Source: Adiantum capillus-veneris (lineage: Eukaryota > Streptophyta > Polypodiopsida > Polypodiales > Pteridaceae). Taken from it: a stretch of 64,000 nucleotides of DNA. Shown piece after piece: positions 32,611-43,379 of this stretch (the first letter of the stretch is position 1; each line of letters begins with the position of its first letter). The notes beneath the pieces are model-generated. The model was not told the origin of the DNA, made no database searches, and was given only the letters and a program-made list of their open reading frames with translations. The position numbers and the translations under genes were made by a program. The DNA lies in the NCBI GenBank assembly GCA_014529385.2, contig CM043942.1:1218501-1282500 (forward strand), in the 5' to 3' direction.

Positions 32611-33730
32611 TGAATGTGGAGCCAAGTGTATGAATTTGGAAGAGAAAAAGGGTAATGTTTTGAAGGAATTATGTATTAATGCACGAATTTTTTTGAAAAA
32701 TTAGATGATATTCCCTAATAACGAGATGAATGGGAAACGTAATATGATAAGCCTAAATGTGCATGTATATTGTACATGCATGTCAAAAAGCCCAAAAATA
32801 GTGCAATTTTTACTGATATTGTGTGTTTTCATGCCAAATCATAATGAAAATGGAGCAATCCACAAAAATATGCCCAAATCATAACATTAGAAGTATTTAT
32901 GTATGTTTGACTGTAGAATGGAATTTTTTTCAAGTACTTTGATTCATTTTCTTCAATGTTTTCTAATAAAAGCTAATAAAAGTCAAATTAAATAAAATAA
33001 ATAAGCAAGAATGTCAGAATTGGATTTCAACTTCAAACAACAAATCTGGAAGCTCAATGGAAAGGCCAATTCTTTTTGGGACAATTTCGATCCAAAAAAC
33101 TTGACGGCCACTCCGATGAATTGGAAATGTAATATGATAAGCCCTAACTGTGCGTGTACATTGTACATGCATGTCAAAAAGCCAAAACATAGTGCAATTT
33201 TTACTGACATTGTTTGTTTTCATGCCAAAATCATAATCAAAATGAAGCAATCCACAAAAATATGCCCAAATAATAACATTAGAAGTATTTATGTATGTTT
33301 GAGTGTAGAATGGAATTTTTTCAAGTAGTTTGATTCATTTTCTTCAATTTTTTCTAATAAAAGTAAAAAATAAAATAAAATAAAATAAAATAAAAAAATA
33401 AGCAAGAATGTTAGAATTGGATTTCAACTTCAAACAACAAATTTGGAAGCTCAATGGAAAGGACAATTTGTTTTTGGGACAATTTCGATCAAAAAAACTT
33501 GACGGCCACTCTGATGTACTAACTATTTGGGACAAATTGCGACAGAAAGGTCCATGGATGTCAATTTTTTTTTAAAAAATTGATCTAATAGTACATTGTG
33601 AAACCTATTAAGCTCATTGGGTAGGTATAGGATGTGGGGTGTTGGAAAAGTCCATGTATGTATAGTCCCTTAGGCCATTTTTCCTCTAATTTCTATTTAA
33701 GTCCTCGGAGAGAGATCTAGCTAGCAAATT
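32611..33730 (+). repeat. Probable 3' LTR containing a ~390-bp tandem duplication
   Basis: It begins TG after the PPT; the right edge is not defined. Bases about 32739-33128 and 33129-33530 are two diverged copies of one unit: AATATGATAAGCC at 32741 and 33131, AAGCAAGAATGT at 33004 and 33401. Both carry a short (AAAT)n-like tract that differs in length. ORFs on both strands run through the duplicates and are not supported. Confidence 0.5.
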
Positions 33731-34420
33731 TTGGCGACCTTCCACGTGCTTCTATGCACTGACATGAGTGGTAAGTTCCTATATATACCAATAAGAATTG
33801 TGATTATCACTTTGCCAACCACAAGGGCTATAGGGGGCACAACAACACAGGGCAATCTGGGAAGTTTCGAGAACAAAGAAAAATAAAGCGGCCACACCAG
33901 ATATCCAAACTACACCAAAATTGAACCATAGGCTCTTCACTAGTGGGGGGAACACATTGGTAAGCTCCAAAGTGCAAAAAATTCTAGAAATGTTGACCTA
34001 GTATCTTCGACGCGGCGAAGATAAAGGACCCAAATTTGGACCAAATTTGACATCTGTGTTGAGGCCATCATCTTGGGGAACTCTGGAAAATTAGGGGTGC
34101 ATTGGAGTCCCAATCATCAAAATAGGGCAAAATGACCACCGCAAAACGATGTTTTTCATCACAGTGCAAAATATTGATCCGTTTGCCCTCAAAGTGAAGG
34201 GGGGCACTCTATACATTGCACTTGACCTTCACTAACCTTTAGCGGGCACACAACTACTGGTTAGTGACTCCAAGTCAAGCTTGGCTCAAAAGAGGACCAT
34301 CAATTTCATCGAGGGAAACACCAAGTGCAAGAAACACAACCAAGTCCATCACCCACCATAACTAACATAGTAAAAGCTAGATTCGTCAAGAGTAGGGCCT
34401 AAATGATAGTAAAATATAAA
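33731..34420. other. Unassigned repeat-derived DNA
   Basis: No ORF, PBS or LTR boundary that I can support. The sequence style (frequent CAAAATTGA and CCAAATTTGGACC phrases) resembles the noncoding parts of the nearby elements. Confidence 0.4.
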
Positions 34421-34425
34421 TTTTA

Positions 34426-34993
34426 TCTTAGGCGAGTCGAAGATGATATGCTTTTTTGGAAGCACTTTTTGCACATATTTTCACATGACCATGATTCCCT
34501 TACCCATCACAAAGCCTCCATCACACTGGTACACGTTTTGCATGCATAGATTACTAAAAGTGGCCATAAATGACTTTAAGCTTGTCAAATGAGCCCAAAA
34601 TTCATCAAGCACCAAGGCTCAACCCTGCAAAGTCAACCATGTCCACATGAGCTCAGAATGACCCAAAATCAGCTAAATCTACTTTAGGTGCACCTAAGAT
34701 AGAAATGTAACAGGATGACTTGACTTGTTATTTTTGGACACAGAAATGTTCATAGGCTCAAATGAAACACATTGCCAAGTTTCATCAAGTTTGTCAAGGC
34801 ATAACTCCATCATTCACCTAGAAGCTCTGAAGTCAAAAAAAGCAAACACAAAATTGTCCATAACTCTCACCACAAATGTCCAAAGTCCATCAAACTTAAT
34901 TCACATCACTGCAACACATACACATCCTATGAATTCAATCTAGTACCAATTTGTATGCATTTACACATATCTGTCTCTTAGGTGCACCTAAGA
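34426..34993 (+). repeat. ~295-bp repeat array with a second perfect palindrome
   Basis: TTAGGTGCACCTAA is a perfect palindrome at 34684-34697; it recurs as the 18-bp TCTTAGGTGCACCTAAGA at 34976-34993, centres 294 bp apart. A degraded relative, TCTTAGGCGAGTCGAAGA, is at 34426-34443. About 90 bp before each good palindrome is a 'tgtccaaagtccatcaaac'-like stretch. The layout mirrors the minus-strand array at 19294-19907, but the palindrome differs. Confidence 0.75.
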
Positions 34994-35278
34994 TAAAATT
35001 TGCCTAAACTGTACTTTATGTGCTCTTCTTCACTTTATTAGCTTTTCTACTTGTTGGAAATTGTTGGAACTAGTCTGACAACCAAGTTTGATGAATTTGT
35101 CAAGTTCTCTCTCATCTAATTTAGGAGCTCCAAATAAAAATATCATGAAAGAAAAACTGGCAGAGCTTCCTCCATATGGGATAGAGGAAGAATCAATATA
35201 AGAAACAACTAGAGTCAACATATCACTGTCTACCATGGCACATTCAAAAGCGCACAAGGATATAGAGTAGAAGTTTAT

Positions 35279-35773
35279 ATGATTCCAATGGAAGCTCAAG
35301 ACCTTGCCAAAGAAGATACAATCATGACACTTTGGGATAAGATCGACCTCAAGGACTACATAGAGTTGGAGCCCTACGGTGTGGATTACAAGAGGGCCTA
35401 TGAGCTCCTACACAACATCACAAAAGAAGGTAGGGCAACCATTTCAAATTTGAATGACTCCCCAATAGCGGTTAACATCACAAATAATCAAGTCACAGAT
35501 TCCCTAAAGCTACAAAGACGAGGAAAACCGATGAGAGATTGCCAGCTACCCAGAACCGGCATTTTCACCAGTAGATCTACTTCATTCTTTGATTTAAAGA
35601 AAAAAGAGATAGAGCAGTCATTTCGATGCTATCACTAGCGTTTCCATTTCATCATAAAGAGGGATCCCAGACTCCCAGATCATGGGTCACTTTTCAAAGT
35701 TTTGGTCCACCTCTCTCTTGGTATGCACTTGATGGCAAGGCTTCAAGGCTTCGCCGAAGAGGAGGGACTTGAT
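35279..35773 (+). pseudogene. ORF of unknown function next to the palindrome array
   Basis: A 119-codon frame (35279-35638: PMEAQDLAKEDTIMTLWDKI, LKDYIELEPYGVDYKRAYEL, ITNNQVTDSLKLQRRG). In another frame it continues coding-like to 35773 (SWVTFQSFGPPLSWYALDGK). The 'helix, ITNNQVTDSLKL, RRG' pattern resembles uncharacterised ORFs that accompany plant gypsy elements, but I cannot name a domain. It sits between the palindrome array and a PPT, so it is probably the last ORF of that element, broken by a frameshift. Confidence 0.45.
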
Positions 35774-35844
35774 GCATGTAAATCACAAAACAATCTATGT
35801 AAATATTTTATACATAGCTATCGTCTTGACACATTTGGATCTTA

Positions 35845-35863
35845 GAAATAAGGGGAGGTAAGA
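35845..35863 (+). other. Probable polypurine tract
   Basis: GAAATAAGGGGAGGTAAGA, ten bases before a TG that starts LTR-like sequence at 35874. Confidence 0.5.
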
Positions 35864-36549
35864 ACAAAACCTATGAGAATGAAAAATTTCACTCGATGTT
35901 GATTCTACCTCACCATCTCACTATAGGTGAAGAATAAGAGTCAATAGGGAAAGGGAGGAGAATCTTATGCATTATGGAGTTGAAGTCAACAAAATATTAT
36001 CTAATGCAAGCATAATTCACTTGGGTTCACAAGGCTTGCACATGGAGTCAAGAGAGGACCACCTGGAAGACTTATGGAAAGGGAAAAACAGACATGTTCT
36101 TGTGGGATTTTTCTCTATTTTGTCCATTCCAAAATTTAAAAAGTTTTCAACAAAAAAAGTTGTAGACGTTGAGCTGACCTTTTTGTCCTTATTTTTAAAT
36201 AATATTTGGAGCTACATTTTGGGATATATGGCCAAAATGGTGGAGCTTATCTGTCCACATGGGGAAGAAGTCACGATTATCCAGTTGCACACACATAATT
36301 TCTTATAGGTTTCTCTCCATTATTGTTGGATTTTCATCAATATTCTCTCAAATATTATAAGGAATCTCTTGGATTCAAGCTATGGAAGGTGGCATGGAGA
36401 CAAATCTTGTCATGATGAAGGCGATTAGGAGGAAATTGGTCACTAAGCAGGGTACATGGATCTCTCTCATTGGGAGAATGTCCCTAATTGACGTATATTT
36501 TTAATAACCTCTTTTGCTCATATTCTATTTCCTAATCACTCTCTTAGCC

Positions 36550-36557
36550 TATAAAAG
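36550..36557 (+). promoter_or_regulatory. TATA box in the 35874 LTR block
   Basis: TATAAAAG in the context CTTAGCCTATAAAAGGAGTC, followed about 30 bases later by an A-rich likely start region. The same relative place in the D LTR has CTATAAACAC. Confidence 0.6.
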
Positions 36558-37213
36558 GAGTCCTCCTCTTTTATAAATGGACAAACACAAATAATCAACC
36601 TCTAGCACTCACACTCTCACATGTACTTCCTTGTGTATGCACCTCTACGCACAAATAATTCTACGACGGAATATAATTGGCTATGGTTGTTTGTTTTGAT
36701 GTGTGTGTGTGTGTGTGTGTGTGTGTGTCTTAATGTCCAAGAGATTTGAGTTACCATGCACACATGAGTTTGTGAGATGTTGATTATGTGAGATTCCCCT
36801 CATATATTTGTATGGTGTTTATGAAGCCCATGTTAATGAAGCTCTAATGACCTTTTCATCTCCCTCTGTCTGACCTAACCGCAACTTTTAAATCTCACTC
36901 TCAATCTCCTCGTAGGTGCAAGGGTGGCCCTGTGAGGGAGGCGTTAGTCTTCACGCCCGCCCCCACTCCTTGCTCAAGCCCTTCACGGGACCTACTCCCC
37001 TTACACCAACATTAATTCATGCTAGTGACCTCAAAATATTTCACTCCAACCTATTGATGAACCCATGTTGCATTTTTGCAGAGCAAGTAGGCATGTTAAT
37101 CCCCTCTCACCATTATGTTGGTTAAAGTTCGATGCCCTGCTTGATTTCATCCCACAGGTTTGCATAGAGAGATTCTTCAATTTAAATATCCGTAAGGAGA
37201 GTATCCCACAGGT

Positions 37214-37991
37214 TTGCACACAACCAAGCTTCAAGGCATTTTTACCATCAAGGTCCACTCGAGTCATGTCTTCCTTCAACACGCTGACCCCCATCACACG
37301 AAAGAGTTTTCTTGTTGTGTGATAGCTCCATCCAGGAAGGATCCCGCCTCTCTCCAGGACCCAATGATCACCTCCCTAGAGGCTCAGATCCAAGAGCTTG
37401 TTTTGGAGAATGCTGCACTTAAAGAACATTTGGGTAAGCTTGAGGATGTGGAAAAGGAGAATGCAACTCTAATCGCAAAAAAACATGAAGTCGAAGGTTC
37501 TCTCAATGAGACTGTCAAGGTGGCTCAGCAACAAGCCAATGTAGCAGTGCATAATAAGATCGTCAGTGAAATCAAAGCAGCCTTACAAGAATTCCTCCTA
37601 CAAGAATCCCTTTCCCTCAAGATTAGAATTGGAGGACTCTCCTAACCATGGTGCACCGAGGAGGACACCCTTGAAGAAGCCATCACCAAGCTCAACGACA
37701 CTCTTCAACCAATCAACATTGAGCTTGACACACTGTCTCTTGGATCAATGACATGTATAGGTATATACCACCTGGCCAATGCATCCTCACTTTCAAAAAC
37801 AAAAAAGAACGGACAAGGCTACTATGCCAATCCTACCACCTCAAGGGGACAAAGCTTTGGATTGGGCCGAGGAATTGACTGTAAACCAACTAAAGCATAA
37901 AGCAAGCAATCTCAAGAAGATGCATGAAGCTCGTAAACAAGGTGAATGGGCAGTCTACTGTGGTGGTAAAGCCATCATTCAGGAGATTTGA
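37214..37991 (+). pseudogene. Coiled-coil ORF of unknown function, frameshifted
   Basis: Frame 37214-37645 encodes a predicted long coiled coil from about residue 45 (LEAQIQELVLENAALKEHLG, KLEDVEKENATLIAKKHEVE). A second helical piece at 37779-37991 (LDWAEELTVNQLKHKASNLK) follows in another frame. Between them a third frame reads EEAITKLNDTLQPINIELDT. The three pieces look like one helical protein broken by indels. I do not recognise it. It lies inside LTR-like sequence, so it may be an inserted host-gene fragment or an element accessory gene. Confidence 0.4.
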
Positions 37992-38237
37992 ACTCCCAAG
38001 CCAGCTTCCCCTCCACCTGACACCTCTTAGGTTTTGATCTTGTTCTTACCCTTTTTCCTTCCCCTTTAATGGAACCTCATTCCATAACTGATATTTATCT
38101 AACTCCTCCACCCCACAAGAATGGATATAATGTTTTGTTTTATATCTGACCTTTGTGGACAATAATTAAATCTATCTATCTATCTCTCCTTCTCTCACAT
38201 TTTCCTTGTGTTATGTGCCAACCGCTTTACCACGCGT

Positions 38238-38259
38238 CCTAGCTGAATTCCAAGCTAGG
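38238..38259 (+). other. Conserved stem-loop ahead of an LTR end
   Basis: CCTAGCT at 38238-38244 pairs with AGCTAGG at 38253-38259 around an 8-base loop. It is preceded by ACGCG and followed by TGGTGTCCC. The same structure at 58360-58382 in element D has CCTAGTT/AACTAGG: both arms change so that pairing is kept. Confidence 0.6.
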
Positions 38260-38352
38260 TGGTGTCCCTATTGTGTACCTCCCATGGTGAGGCCATCATG
38301 CATAGTCTTGGTGTAGAGGCCACCGGGTTTGTTTTGCATCTTCGTCTCTCAA

Positions 38353-39256
38353 TGGTTCCAAATCATGCTGTGGATTCTTCATTCACTTAGGCATAAAAGA
38401 AAGATGGAGTAACTTCAAGTGAATCATGCCCAATATGTCTCTACAACCCTCACACATGTGAGGAAGACATAGCATATTTCATTCATGGGATCTCCAGAAG
38501 TACTTACACAAAGGCAGAGCATCTACCACATTCCTCGGAGAAACATTTATGGCTACTACACAAAAATGATGATGAAGAAGAATTATAGACCAGAGCACCA
38601 CTAGTGGCCCCAAGATTGAGGACAAGGCTTGTCAATCCCACAAAAAGAGAAGCAGCCAACTTCAATCATAGCAAAGGCCACTGAAGGAGGAGGAAACTCC
38701 TCTTGAAAGAAAGAAAAGAGAGAAAGGAAAAGCTAAGATAGATGATAAGGAACCCAAAAAGAGACCAAGATCTACCACACAAGTGGAGGCATCAATCCAA
38801 AAAGCGGCAAGGGTTGAGAGGGAAGATGCCGCTTTTGAGCTTGAAAGAGGGCTTAAAGGTAACTTTGAAGAGAAATGGAAACCCTCACCCAAAAAAATTG
38901 AAACTTAGACCAAGAATCCCATGTATGTTTTGAATGATGATCCTCTAGTAGGGCTGGAATATCTCTATCGATAAGAAGAATGTCAAAAAGAACTGGAAAA
39001 ATCACAAGAGAAAGATCAAACACTACCTAGAGAGGACTTGCATGAATCAAAACACGTACACACTGAAGAAACTAGACACTTTACTCCTCCAAGAGAGCAA
39101 CCACAACAAGAGGAAAGTGCTCCAATTGCTGAAAAGGTGGAAGCACAAACAGAGTCTCTTAAAAGTATTGAAGAGGAACAAGATGATAAGCTCGATGAAT
39201 CCCTCCCAACAAAGGCTCAAGACACACAAACGAGTGATGCCCTTACCGATCACTAG
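38353..39256 (+). pseudogene. Degraded PBS, leader and hydrophilic ORF downstream of the 38351 LTR end
   Basis: TGGTTCCAAATC at 38353 sits where element D has its PBS. Nothing is clear until about 38690. From there one plus-strand frame reads ETPLERKKREKGKAKIDDKE, QKAARVEREDAAFELERGLK and, after stops at about 38908 and 38971, EKDQTLPREDLHESKHVHTE up to a stop at 39256. The product is charged and low-complexity (Glu, Lys, Gln), without a known motif. Probably the first ORF of a Tat-type element, now dead. The overlapping minus-strand Ser/Leu-rich frames are its shadow. Confidence 0.45.
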
Positions 39257-39410
39257 CTCGTCTCAAGGATCCTGTACTTAGCTTGTCCTACTAACTAAAG
39301 CTTCCGAGGTCCTTACTGAGTATCCTTACTCTCAAGCGCCTCTCAGTGTGATAAAGTAGAAAAGTGTTTAGATCTCAACTTTGGGTTTTTCTCTAGTCTA
39401 GGTTGCATAA

Positions 39411-39428
39411 TCCCCGATGATGGTGCCA
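39411..39428 (-). other. Degraded Athila/Tat-type primer binding site
   Basis: The minus strand reads TGGCACCATCATCGGGGA, matching TGGCGCCGTTGTCGGGGA at 14 of 18 positions. Three of the four differences are G-to-A. It is three bases from a TG that starts the LTR at 39432. Confidence 0.7.
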
Positions 39429-39431
39429 AAA

Positions 39432-40270
39432 TGTTGACCAACTACCAAGACTCACCATTTTGATGCTAGCAAAGCGTGAACCACATACATAAAAATGTCA
39501 ATCCGTGGGACATAGCTGAACTAACTAGTGCACGGAGGCTACAAGAGATAGCTAATCTCTTCAAAAATCCAAGCCTAAGTGGTTCCTACCTAGCTCAGTC
39601 TCAAATGTGTGTCAGACATCAGAAGCTACTTTCCTTACTGCAAGGTTATCCAAAAAATGTGTATAGCTACAAGACTCCAAATGCAAAAAAACTTAATTCC
39701 TAGCATGATCAGAGTATCCTTATCACTCTTATGTACTCAAATCTCATTTTTGATACTTGAATAAAATTGTGCATAAGATATACAACCAATTTTAGGTGAG
39801 TCAATTTCAGCGTCTGAAGCACTCTATGGCTTCCTATAAATGTTCTCTATCTATTCCTAGGTCAAAAACCAAATTTGGTGCATGTATTGTGCATATGGAG
39901 CAAAACAGCTTGTAGATGGACACGAGTAAAAACACATTTTCATCGCAAGAAACTTATATTAAATGGAAGAGCTTTCACCTGCAAATGCGTTGGTATGCTC
40001 GGAATAGCAATGCAACACCGTATGAGAGAGACAAAAAGGGTTGAAGAAAACAATAGACTCACATTAAGCTTTTGTAAGGTACACTCACTTTCATTATCCA
40101 AAAACTTAGGTCAATAGTTACAAAAATTGTCTTTTATACCTTAGCCAAGGTTTAAGAATGGACTCCTAGCTAATTGGGCTCCATGAGAAGGCTTAAGAAC
40201 TGCATAATGCTACAAATTTGAAATCCCTCGACTTCTTTACACCCATTGGCAATTAATAATATTAGAACGG
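39432..40270 (-). repeat. 5' LTR of a second minus-strand Athila/Tat-like element
   Basis: It begins TGTTGACCAACTACC beyond the PBS. A minus-strand TATA box is at 40131-40138 in the context CTAAGGTATAAAAGACA, matching that of the 20532 LTR. The right edge is uncertain, near 40270 where gypsy coding sequence begins. The 75-codon plus-strand frame at 39476 is not supported. Confidence 0.55.
40131..40138 (-). promoter_or_regulatory. TATA box of the 39432 LTR
   Basis: The minus strand reads TATAAAAG, with flanks shared with 21241-21248. Confidence 0.55.
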
Positions 40271-40289
40271 CTTTGGACTGTGAAAAATT

Positions 40290-42726
40290 TATCATCAATA
40301 AAATGGGTTTTAATACAATCAATTGGAATAAAAAATGAGAGTGGTGTCCCTTTGATGCTCTTTTTTTGGCTTTGCTAGATGAGAAACTAATAGTACTTGA
40401 GGAAATACAAGAGAGGGAACTGAACCTAAATAAACCTATGCTGAGAGAATTTAGTTTTAGAGGTTTGTTTCTAGTTGATAAAAAGATTGAGCCATTGGAA
40501 GAAACGCTAAAGGATTACGAAGAAAGACTAGACAACAGATAGACAATGGAACATAAATGTTTGACTTATCCTAACATAGAATGGGAAAAGCTCTAGTTGG
40601 AGATGTGTAAAAGTTGATCGAGACTCCTGAAAATCTTATGGAGCATCCACCAACAATGACCATCCAAGAGAGGATAGTTCTCCACCAACCATCTACAGAC
40701 TTGAAACGCCTTGACAAAACAAAAGAAGCGAGTCAACAAAACAAGACCCCAAATTTTTAGTTATAAAGGAGAACCAAAGGGAAACATCAGACAATCAAGG
40801 CGAGGAGAAGGAGTCGCAACACCATCCAAAAAAGCAATGAGCAGACACATGCCATAAAGACTTAACAAATCAAGTAGCTAAGAATAAAACAAACAGCTTT
40901 TTCTACCAGATACCGCCTAATGTACAAGAGGTTAGAGACAATTGGCCAGAAGAACTTTGGAAGATGGTCAAGAAAGCGAGAGATGAGAATCAAAATGAAG
41001 GGACCGCACCCATTGCACAAGTTGACCTTGACAAAGGCATGTTTGCTCCATGTTTGATGCTGACATTTAGACAATGTATGGCATACATTCTCCTAAAGCT
41101 TGATGTTAAGCCAACCAGAAAATGCCCTTATACTTACAACAAAACATTTGTAAAGAAAATCAAAAGAGGAAACTGACAAGCTAAAGGAAGTTGAATTCAT
41201 CTACGAAATTGAGCGCATGGATTGGCTATCCCCAATTGTGTTGGTACTTAAAAAGAATGGTAGATTAAGATTGTGTGTCAATATAAAAAAAGTGAACACA
41301 ACTACTATCCGTGAAAATTATCCTCTTCCTATCATTGATCATGTCTTGGAAAGAATAGTAGGAAAATGCGCACATAGATTTTTGGATGGATTTTTAGCTT
41401 ATAATCAGTTGGCAATTAAGTCAGAAGATCAACGCAAAACAACTTTTACGATTAAATGGGTCATTTTTGCTTTTGACAAATGCACCAGCCATCTTTCAAG
41501 ATTTATGGCTCATGCTTTTAGAGAATGCTTGCATATCTTTTAATAAATCTATATGGATGACTTATGCATGCACTCATTGGTACACAAAGACCATATAGAG
41601 CATCTCAAAAATGATATTTGGAAAATTCCACACTTATCAAATCTACTTGAATCCAAAAAAATGCGTTTTTATGGTTAAACACGACAAGATCCTAGGACAT
41701 ATTCGGTCCGCAAACGGGATATCCACGAACATGGACAAGGTGATTGTGGATATGCCATGTCAAAGAATAGTACAAAAAGTTCAATCATTCATAACACATT
41801 GTGGATACTATAGAAAGTTTACCTACATGTACACAATTACTGCTAAGCCTCTCTATGGTATGGTTGTAACCTTAGAATAGAAATGTAATTGTGAGAAATC
41901 TTTTGAGAAGTTGAAGTAGGCTTTGGTATCAGCACCAATCCTCAAGGCACCAGATTGGAGTGAAATCTTTCATGTTCATGAAGATGCCTTTGATTTTGCT
42001 ATTGGATGTGTTCTGGCACAACCTGGTGAGGAGACCATGTATTTTTTAATGTGCTATGCCACAATGCTGAACAAAACTACACAACTACGGAAAGGGAAGG
42101 ATTGGGCATGTTATACACTATAAAGAAAGTTTGACATTACCTCCTAGCCAAATAATTCATTTTCTTTGTGGATCATCAAGCACTGTTGTATTTGGTCAAC
42201 AAGCCATGTAGCACCGGCCGGATAGTGAAATTGTTCATCATATTACTTGAATTTGATTTCACAATTGTGCTTAAAAAGGGAAAAAATCATGAATGAGCTG
42301 ATCACCTATCCATAGTACTAAATGGAGAGAACCTAGATGGAGTTGACAATGATTTTCTAGATGCATATCTCTTTAACCTAGAAATGATACCAAGATGGAG
42401 TGAGAACATAATTCCATTTTTTTCTATAGGACAATTGTTGATAGACTAGAACAAAATAGCAAACAAAGACTTAATTGAGCAAAGTAGTCCTTTACAACTG
42501 CTTAGTGGACGACTACATCATAGGGATTCAGTTGGTGTATTGCAATTGTGCATAGAAGCCTTTGACATTCCTTTGTACTTGAAATAATCACATGTCACAA
42601 TGGACTTCACCCATCATGGGAAAATAAAACCTTATCAAAACTTGTTTTGAGAACGGGATTTTTTTGGCCTGAGCTCATAGGGATGGTGTTGCATACAACT
42701 TTTTGTCATAATTGGAGCAAACCATA
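40290..42726 (+). pseudogene. Decayed gypsy pol: pre-RT, RT, RNase H, integrase start
   Basis: Plus-strand reading through many stops. A post-protease linker (LVDKKIEPLEETLKDYEERL, and NVQEVRDNWPEELWKMVKKA near 40920). RT from 41190 (MDWLSPIVLVLKKNGRLRLC, YPLPIIDHVLERIVGKCAHR, RKTTFTIKW). Thumb and RNase H at 41611-42123 (LNPKKCVFMVKHDKILGHIR, FHVHEDAFDFAIGCVLAQPG). RNase H end (FIFFVDHQALLYLVNKPCST). Zinc-binding integrase start ending near FFWPELIGMVLH. Same lineage as the split pol at 1-1098/17178-17917. Nonfunctional. Confidence 0.75.
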
Positions 42727-43379
42727 GCCAAATCTTGGGTTATTTCTTCCCCCTCCCCCCCCTTCTCATCTTTGCTCTGCTCAAAGTGCTTGGTGTCAAT
42801 TGTGTGAGAAGTGGGTGTCCCCCGGGCCATTTGTGTGTGTGAGAGAGAAAGAGAGAGTGGTGTGTGATGTGATACTGTTGTAAACGGTAAACATTGATGT
42901 GGTATGCCGTCAATTGATGATGCAAAGCATGCATGCATCTCTATGCATGCAAATGATGGTGTTCTGACTGAGGGGTGCGGCTTTGATTGTGATTTCTAGT
43001 GGATGGGGGTGTTGTGAGTATTGTAGTCTATAGAGAGGCATCTTTGCTATGTTTTTGAGTGTGTTTGCATTCCCACTTTTCATCTTCAGGTGGGCCCACT
43101 AAGGATTGTACCAATGCTCTTGCTTGAAGATTGAAAGCGGTGTTTGAAGATTACGAAAGGTTGGAGAATGGTCGAGAGATGTGTGGTGGTTGAGTTTGAA
43201 GTTGGAAAAGATGTGGAGCCAAGTTTTGGCCCCATATTTACATGTGTTGAGGACCTAGAGGATTGAGTAATAGATTTTGAGCTATGGATGCTATCTATGC
43301 ATCTGGTGATGACAGATGAAAAAACATTGTAGATGGTACCACTGTTGATACATGGAGGTGCAAAGGTATGGGTTGATGG
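42727..43379. other. Unassigned
   Basis: No supported gene. It contains a C-rich run near 42752 and a short (GT)(GA) tract at 42833-42858. Part of 43330-43380 (LLIHGGAKVWVDGLKSGD in one frame) may be the start of the gag remnant that follows. Confidence 0.35.

Larger units (their letters stand above)
35874..38351 (+). repeat. Long LTR-like block related to the 5' LTR of element D
   Basis: Near the left, the sequence around 36060-36260 (GAGGACCACCTGGAAGAC, then AAAGTTGTAGACGTTGAGCT) aligns with element D at 57390-57560. A TATA box is at 36550. At the right end, a stem-loop (38238-38259) and TAGAGGCCACC align with the end of the D LTR, followed at 38351 by CTCA and a degraded PBS. At 2.48 kb, with an ORF inside, it may be an LTR expanded by another insertion, or two LTR pieces. 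Boundaries are tentative. Confidence 0.45.

Noticed and set aside
38662-38892. 76-codon minus frame rich in Ser/Leu, resembling a membrane protein
   Set aside because: Antisense shadow of the Lys/Glu-rich plus-strand ORF.
42675-42938. Minus-strand frames with Pro/Ser-rich sequence
   Set aside because: Arise from a short GT/GA tract and flanking sequence; the plus strand here ends the integrase remnant.
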